The position numbers and the translations under genes were made by a program. A stretch of DNA of 9,485 bases from Pseudopedobacter sp043763845. GTDB taxonomy: Bacteria > Bacteroidota > Bacteroidia > Sphingobacteriales > Sphingobacteriaceae. The notes under the pieces were generated by a model, which was not told the origin of the DNA, did no database searches, and was given only the letters and a program-made list of their open reading frames with translations. Below are positions 6,745 through 9,485 of this stretch, piece after piece; the first letter of the stretch is position 1, and each line of letters begins with the position of its first letter. The stretch is taken from contig JAYULE010000143.1 of the NCBI GenBank assembly GCA_043763845.1, forward strand, positions 1-9,485, written 5' to 3'.

Positions 6745-6993
6745 TAAAACATGTTTATCTCTTATACTTTTTAAAAATTCTTTGCCACTTCCGCCTTTCA
6801 AAAAAACTTCTCTGTTTCTAGCGTCTTGTCTGTCGGAAACTTGTTCGCTGTAAATAAGTACCCATGGTGCAAAGCCTTTGGTAGATTTTGTTTTACCGCT
6901 ATTATGTTTTAATAATCTTCTAGATATATTGTCGGTAAAACCAACATATATTCTTGCATCAACATCGCTACAAATTGCGTAAACAGAGTACAT
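6742..6993 (-). CDS. Small GIY-YIG nuclease (UPF0213/YhbQ-like) embedded between tRNA copies
   Basis: The gene encodes 83 residues, essentially a lone GIY-YIG endonuclease domain. Visible motifs are YSVYAI (residues 2-7, the GIY strand), IYVG (15-18, the YIG strand), the Arg of NISRRLLKHNSG (22-33), and the Glu62 region NREVFLKGGSGKEFL, so the usual catalytic residues appear present. No DNA-binding domain is attached. The stop codon TAG (6744-6742) is formed by tRNA positions 8-10 of the downstream tRNA-like copy, so the frame runs directly into tRNA sequence. It starts 49 bases after the intact tRNA-Arg with no clear ribosome-binding site. Stand-alone proteins of this type are common near tRNA and rRNA genes in Bacteroidota (general knowledge, not searched). 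A DNA-cleaving role in spread or maintenance of the cassette is inference. Confidence 0.85.
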   Translation of the reverse strand: MYSVYAICSDVDARIYVGFTDNISRRLLKHNSGKTKSTKGFAPWVLIYSEQVSDRQDARNREVFLKGGSGKEFLKSIRDKHVL

Positions 6994-7042
6994 AAATTAG
7001 TTTTTAGCTACTACCCACAAATAAATTAAGAATAGTTGACTG

Positions 7043-7114
7043 TGGTCTCGGCGGGAATCGAACCCACATCTAAAGTTTAGGAAACTCTTGTTCTATCCGT
7101 TGAACTACGGGACC
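7043..7114 (-). tRNA. tRNA-Arg (anticodon CCT)
   Basis: A complete 72-base cloverleaf is visible on the minus strand: acceptor GGTCCCG with CGAGACC, D arm GTTC-AACGGATA-GAAC, anticodon arm AGAGT-TTCCTAA-ACTTT with anticodon CCT reading AGG, a 4-base variable loop, T arm GTGGG-TTCGATT-CCCGC, and discriminator A. CCA is not encoded. One acceptor pair, C5-A68, is mismatched; the other six pair. It is the only copy here with every arm, so it presumably supplies the function. It lies behind metG and a broken copy, with no promoter of its own that I can see. Confidence 0.9.
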
Positions 7115-7134
7115 AATATTTTTTTGAAGTTTTT

Positions 7135-7181
7135 GAAACTTCCCTGCCTGCCGGCAGGCAGGTATTCTATCCGTTGAACTA
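7135..7181 (-). repeat. 47-bp direct repeat, copy A (cassette end)
   Basis: This is the partner of 6698-6744, with one mismatch in 47. Recombination between the copies would delete 437 bp and restore a single tRNA-Arg with a complete, perfectly paired acceptor stem, still carrying the palindrome. Confidence 0.85.
7143..7162. repeat. 20-bp perfect palindrome inside tRNA-Arg fragment
   Basis: Identical to the palindrome at 6706-6725 and located at the same tRNA junction (between positions 26 and 27), so the two copies descend from one insertion followed by duplication. Confidence 0.9.
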
Positions 7182-7193
7182 CGGGACCATATT

Positions 7194-9254
7194 TTACCTA
7201 ATCACACTCCCATTATCAACCAAACTAACAGGTACTACAAAACTAAGTTTTCCGTCGGTATTTTCGGCCATTAAAATCATTCCTTGCGATAATATTCCTT
7301 TTATTTCTCTTGGAGCTAAATTAACCAAAACGCTAACTTGCTTACCAACAATATTTTCGGGTTCAAAAAACTCGGCAATGCCCGATACTATTGTTCGCTC
7401 ATCCATGCCCGTATCAACAGTAAGTTTGAGTAATTTTTTGGTTTTAGCAACTTTTTCGGCCGTTAAAATGGTAGCGGTACGTATATCTAAATCGGCAAAT
7501 TGCTCAAAAATAATATCGGGTTTTGTTGGTTGTACCACTTTTTGCTCCTGTTGCACCGCTATTTTTTTAGCATTCAGTTTTTCAATTTGAAAATCTATAG
7601 CGGCATCTTCTACTTTTTCGTACAACAGCTGGGCAGGGTTTAATTGGTGGCCATCTTTAAAAACAAGCTCTTCATCGAAATAAAAAACATCGGATTTAAG
7701 GTTTAACATTTGCTGAATTTTCTTTGACGAATGCGGTAAAAAAGCCTGCATTAAAACCGATAAATGTCCAATAATATGCAAACAATTTTGCAATACCTCA
7801 CGGGTTGTTTCGGGTTCGGTTTTAAAGGTTTTCCAAGGTTCGGTTTCGGTAAGGTAACGGTTACCTAAACGGGCAACATCCATTACTGCCTGCAACGCAT
7901 TTCTAAATTTGTAAGCCTCAATATGTTGCCCAACTAAATTGTACGCAACACCAATTTGATTGTTTATATCTTCATTTTTTTGTTCTTTGCCACCAAGCAC
8001 CTTACCCTCAAAGTACTTGTGCATCAAAATCATTACTCGGTTAATAAAATTGCCCAAAATGGCTACCAATTCGTTGTTTACACGGGCTTGGTAGTCTTTC
8101 CAAGTAAATTCGCTGTCGCTGGTTTCGGGCATTATAGAGGTAAGCACAAAACGTAATTCGTCTTGCTTGCCTGCAAATTCTTCTAAATATTCATGCAACC
8201 AAACTGCGTGGTTACGCGATGTGGAAAGTTTATCGCCTTCAAGGTTTAAAAATTCGTTTGCAGGTACATTCTCTGGTAAAATATAATCGCCGTGAGCGTT
8301 AAGTATCGATGGAAATGTGATGCAATGGAAAACGATATTATCTTTACCTATAAAATTAATTAAGCAAGCATCATCGGCTGGGTTGGCTTGCTTTTTCCAG
8401 TACAATTGCCAGTCTTTCCCGTTATCTACGGCCCATTGTTTAGTTGCCGAAATATAGCCAATTGGGGCATCTAACCAAACATACAGCTTTTTTCCTGCGG
8501 CTTCGGGCAAAGGTACATCAATGCCCCAATCTAAATCTCGGGTCATGGAGCGAGGCTGTAAACCCTGCTTTAACCACGAACTGCATTGGCCATAAACATT
8601 GGTTTTCCAAACATCTTTTTTACCTTCTAAAAGCCATTTCTCTAACCAAGGTTGATACTTATCTAATGGTAAATACCAATGTTTAGTAGCTTTTAAAATA
8701 GGTTTATTGCCACTTAAGGTAGATTTTGGATTTATTAAATCGGTAGCATTTAAAGTGCTGCCACATTTTTCGCATTGGTCGCCGTAAGCGTTTTCGTTAG
8801 CACAGTTTGGGCAAGTGCCTACAATGTACCTATCGGCTAAAAATTGTTGAAACTCTTCGTCAAAATACTGGTCCGAATATTTTTCTATAAACTCCCCTTT
8901 TTCATATAAATTCAAGAAAAACTCTTGCGATAAAGTATGGTGAATAAGCGATGAAGTTCGGTGATAAATATCGAAAGCTATCCCAAAATCTTGAAAACTA
9001 TCTTTAATTTGGTGGTGATATTTATCTATAATTGCCTGTGGTGTAGTATTTTCCTTTTTAGCTTTTATAGTAATTGCAGCTCCGTGTTCGTCCGATCCGC
9101 AAACGTAAACCACATCTTTCCGTTGCAAACGCAAGTGGCGAACAAAAATATCGGCTGGTAAATAAGCACCTGCCAAATGACCAATATGTAGTGGCCCATT
9201 TGCGTAAGGCAATGCCGATGTTACGGTATATCTTTTAAATTTATCTTGTTCCAA
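7194..9254 (-). CDS. metG: Methionyl-tRNA synthetase
   Basis: The gene encodes 686 residues of a cytosolic class I synthetase that charges tRNA-Met. The N-terminal Rossmann domain begins KRYTVTSALPYANGPLHIGH, with HIGH at 23-26. A zinc knuckle uses Cys148, 151, 161 and 164 (CPNC and CEKC). The second signature is KLSTS at 342-346, followed by RN, as in other Bacteroidota. An anticodon-binding helical domain follows at about 360-560. Residues about 585-686 form the OB-fold tRNA-binding domain (FADLDIRTATILTAEKV), which promotes dimerisation. The start is TTG at 9254: no ATG lies before the catalytic motif, and homologs begin a few residues before KRYT. An in-frame ATT at 9269 is the alternative. 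The gene ends 5 bases before tRNA-Arg sequences on the same strand, so read-through into the tRNA cluster is likely. Confidence 0.96.
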   Translation of the reverse strand: MEQDKFKRYTVTSALPYANGPLHIGHLAGAYLPADIFVRHLRLQRKDVVYVCGSDEHGAAITIKAKKENTTPQAIIDKYHHQIKDSFQDFGIAFDIYHRTSSLIHHTLSQEFFLNLYEKGEFIEKYSDQYFDEEFQQFLADRYIVGTCPNCANENAYGDQCEKCGSTLNATDLINPKSTLSGNKPILKATKHWYLPLDKYQPWLEKWLLEGKKDVWKTNVYGQCSSWLKQGLQPRSMTRDLDWGIDVPLPEAAGKKLYVWLDAPIGYISATKQWAVDNGKDWQLYWKKQANPADDACLINFIGKDNIVFHCITFPSILNAHGDYILPENVPANEFLNLEGDKLSTSRNHAVWLHEYLEEFAGKQDELRFVLTSIMPETSDSEFTWKDYQARVNNELVAILGNFINRVMILMHKYFEGKVLGGKEQKNEDINNQIGVAYNLVGQHIEAYKFRNALQAVMDVARLGNRYLTETEPWKTFKTEPETTREVLQNCLHIIGHLSVLMQAFLPHSSKKIQQMLNLKSDVFYFDEELVFKDGHQLNPAQLLYEKVEDAAIDFQIEKLNAKKIAVQQEQKVVQPTKPDIIFEQFADLDIRTATILTAEKVAKTKKLLKLTVDTGMDERTIVSGIAEFFEPENIVGKQVSVLVNLAPREIKGILSQGMILMAENTDGKLSFVVPVSLVDNGSVIR

Positions 9255-9279
9255 AGTTTGTTGTAAAATATTGATTTTG

Positions 9280-9287
9280 CAAAGATA
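9280..9287 (-). promoter_or_regulatory. Candidate metG promoter (-7 box)
   Basis: On the minus strand this reads TATCTTTG, an exact TAnnTTTG match, 25 bases before the TTG start at 9254. Transcription would begin near 9274, leaving a leader of about 20 bases. No good -33 box is visible. Confidence 0.5.
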
Positions 9288-9325
9288 AATTTTTAGGTAA
9301 GATATTGGTATGATTGCTTATTATT

Positions 9326-9485
9326 AAGCTGAGTTTGATAAAGAATGCTGTTTCAAAATGATTAGGGCGTTTCCTGCCTGCCGGTAGGCAAGGTAACACG
9401 CTCTACGCTCCCTGCCTGCCGGTAGGCAAGTATCTTTTTTCCCCCTTGGCCCCAAAGGGGGGATTTAACATATTCCCCCTTTGGG
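9326..9485. mobile_element. Second MITE-like element, cut by the window end
   Basis: This is the inverted counterpart of 1329-1619. The end sequence at 9326-9342 resembles the terminal repeat of the first copy (AAGCTGAGTTTGAT against AACCTGGGTTCGAT). From about 9358 to 9485 it is nearly identical to the complement of 1457-1583. It includes two palindromic units, CCTGCCTGCCGGTAGGCAAG at 9373-9392 and 9411-9430, and the G/C arms around a TTTAACATATT centre. The other half lies outside the window. It sits upstream of metG, beyond its candidate promoter. Confidence 0.75.

Larger units (their letters stand above)
6660..6751 (-). pseudogene. tRNA-Arg(CCT)-like gene, 5' acceptor strand lost, palindrome inserted
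   Basis: Read on the minus strand, the D arm (GTTC/GAAT), anticodon arm (GAAGT, loop TTCCTAA, ACTTT; anticodon CCT), T arm (ATGAG, TTCGATT, CTCGT) and 3' acceptor strand CGGGACC plus discriminator A are all in place. Two things break it. First, a 20-bp palindrome (6706-6725) lies exactly between positions 26 and 27. Second, the 5' acceptor strand is TGTTTTA, which does not pair with CGGGACC, because the GIY-YIG reading frame ends here. Without the insert the length is 72, exactly that of the intact neighbour. The T stem differs from the intact copy at several sites yet stays paired, suggesting it once evolved as a working tRNA. Probably not functional now. Confidence 0.8.
7126..7188 (-). pseudogene. 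5' half of a tRNA-Arg gene with palindrome insertion
   Basis: It starts 5 bases after the metG stop codon. On the minus strand it has the acceptor 5' strand GGTCCCG, the D arm GTTC-AACGGATA-GAAT, base 26, the 20-bp palindrome (7143-7162), then an anticodon-like arm GAAGT-TTCAAAA-ACTTC. The arm has a perfect stem and a 7-base loop, but CAA in the anticodon position. The T arm and 3' acceptor strand are missing, and an A-rich spacer leads into the intact tRNA. Its 5' acceptor strand pairs perfectly with the 3' acceptor strand of the copy at 6660-6751, not with anything local. Confidence 0.8.

Noticed and set aside
6660..7188. A trans-spliced split tRNA made from the 5' half at 7188 and the 3' half ending at 6660
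   Set aside because: The acceptor strands do pair perfectly, but bacterial split tRNAs are not established, and an intact tRNA lies between. Disruption of one ancestral gene explains the halves more simply.
7174..7590. A 138-codon plus-strand frame, and similar frames at 2565-3071, 3907-4143, 5720-6209 and 8444-8686
   Set aside because: They lie antisense to strongly supported genes (metG, bshA, a lipoprotein, the serine hydrolase), show no domains, and look like shadows.

Overview
The window reads as chromosome of a Bacteroidota bacterium, probably of the Sphingobacteria/Chitinophaga/Flavobacteria side rather than gut Bacteroides. The DNA is AT-rich. It has a cell-surface protein with a lamin-tail domain and an FlgD-like C-terminus, a BshA of the bacillithiol pathway, a MetG with a KLSTS signature and fused C-terminal tRNA-binding domain, candidate promoters of the TAnnTTTG type, and almost no Shine-Dalgarno sequences. 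I could not place it to genus.

Layout. Positions 2-997 (+) hold the 3' end of a large secreted lamin-tail protein. Positions 998-1732 have no credible gene. Within them, 1329-1619 is a compact MITE-like inverted-repeat element made of GC-rich palindromes of the CCTGCC/GGCAGG family. Positions 1733-2408 (+) are a two-gene unit, a 65-residue protein followed by an AbiEii-like nucleotidyltransferase. It converges with bshA (3553-2420, -). Upstream of bshA on the minus strand lie two tandem paralogous coiled-coil lipoproteins (4130-3663 and 4685-4227) and a serine hydrolase (6532-4727). The hydrolase still carries what looks like the C-terminal domain of a family 3 glycosidase but has lost the catalytic part. 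metG (9254-7194, -) occupies the right end, and 9326-9485 is one half of a second copy of the MITE-like element, in inverted orientation.

The most unusual stretch is 6660-7188, directly behind metG on the minus strand. In transcription order it holds: a 5' tRNA-Arg fragment starting 5 bases after the metG stop; an intact tRNA-Arg(CCT); a small GIY-YIG nuclease gene; a second tRNA-Arg(CCT)-like gene whose 5' acceptor strand is replaced by the end of the GIY-YIG gene; and a strong terminator. Both defective tRNA copies contain the same 20-bp perfect palindrome exactly between tRNA positions 26 and 27. A 47-bp direct repeat (46/47 identical, 437 bp apart) brackets the intact tRNA and the nuclease gene. 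Recombination between the repeats would recreate one full-length, palindrome-bearing tRNA with a perfect 7-bp acceptor stem. The simplest reading is that a small cassette, consisting of a replacement tRNA and a GIY-YIG nuclease, has entered a tRNA gene that a palindromic repeat had already colonised. That history is inference; the repeats, palindromes and half-genes are directly visible.

The serine hydrolase and the two lipoproteins could form one minus-strand unit (41-bp gap, then 96 bp). bshA has its own candidate promoter. metG may be co-transcribed with the tRNA cluster, since I see no terminator between them.
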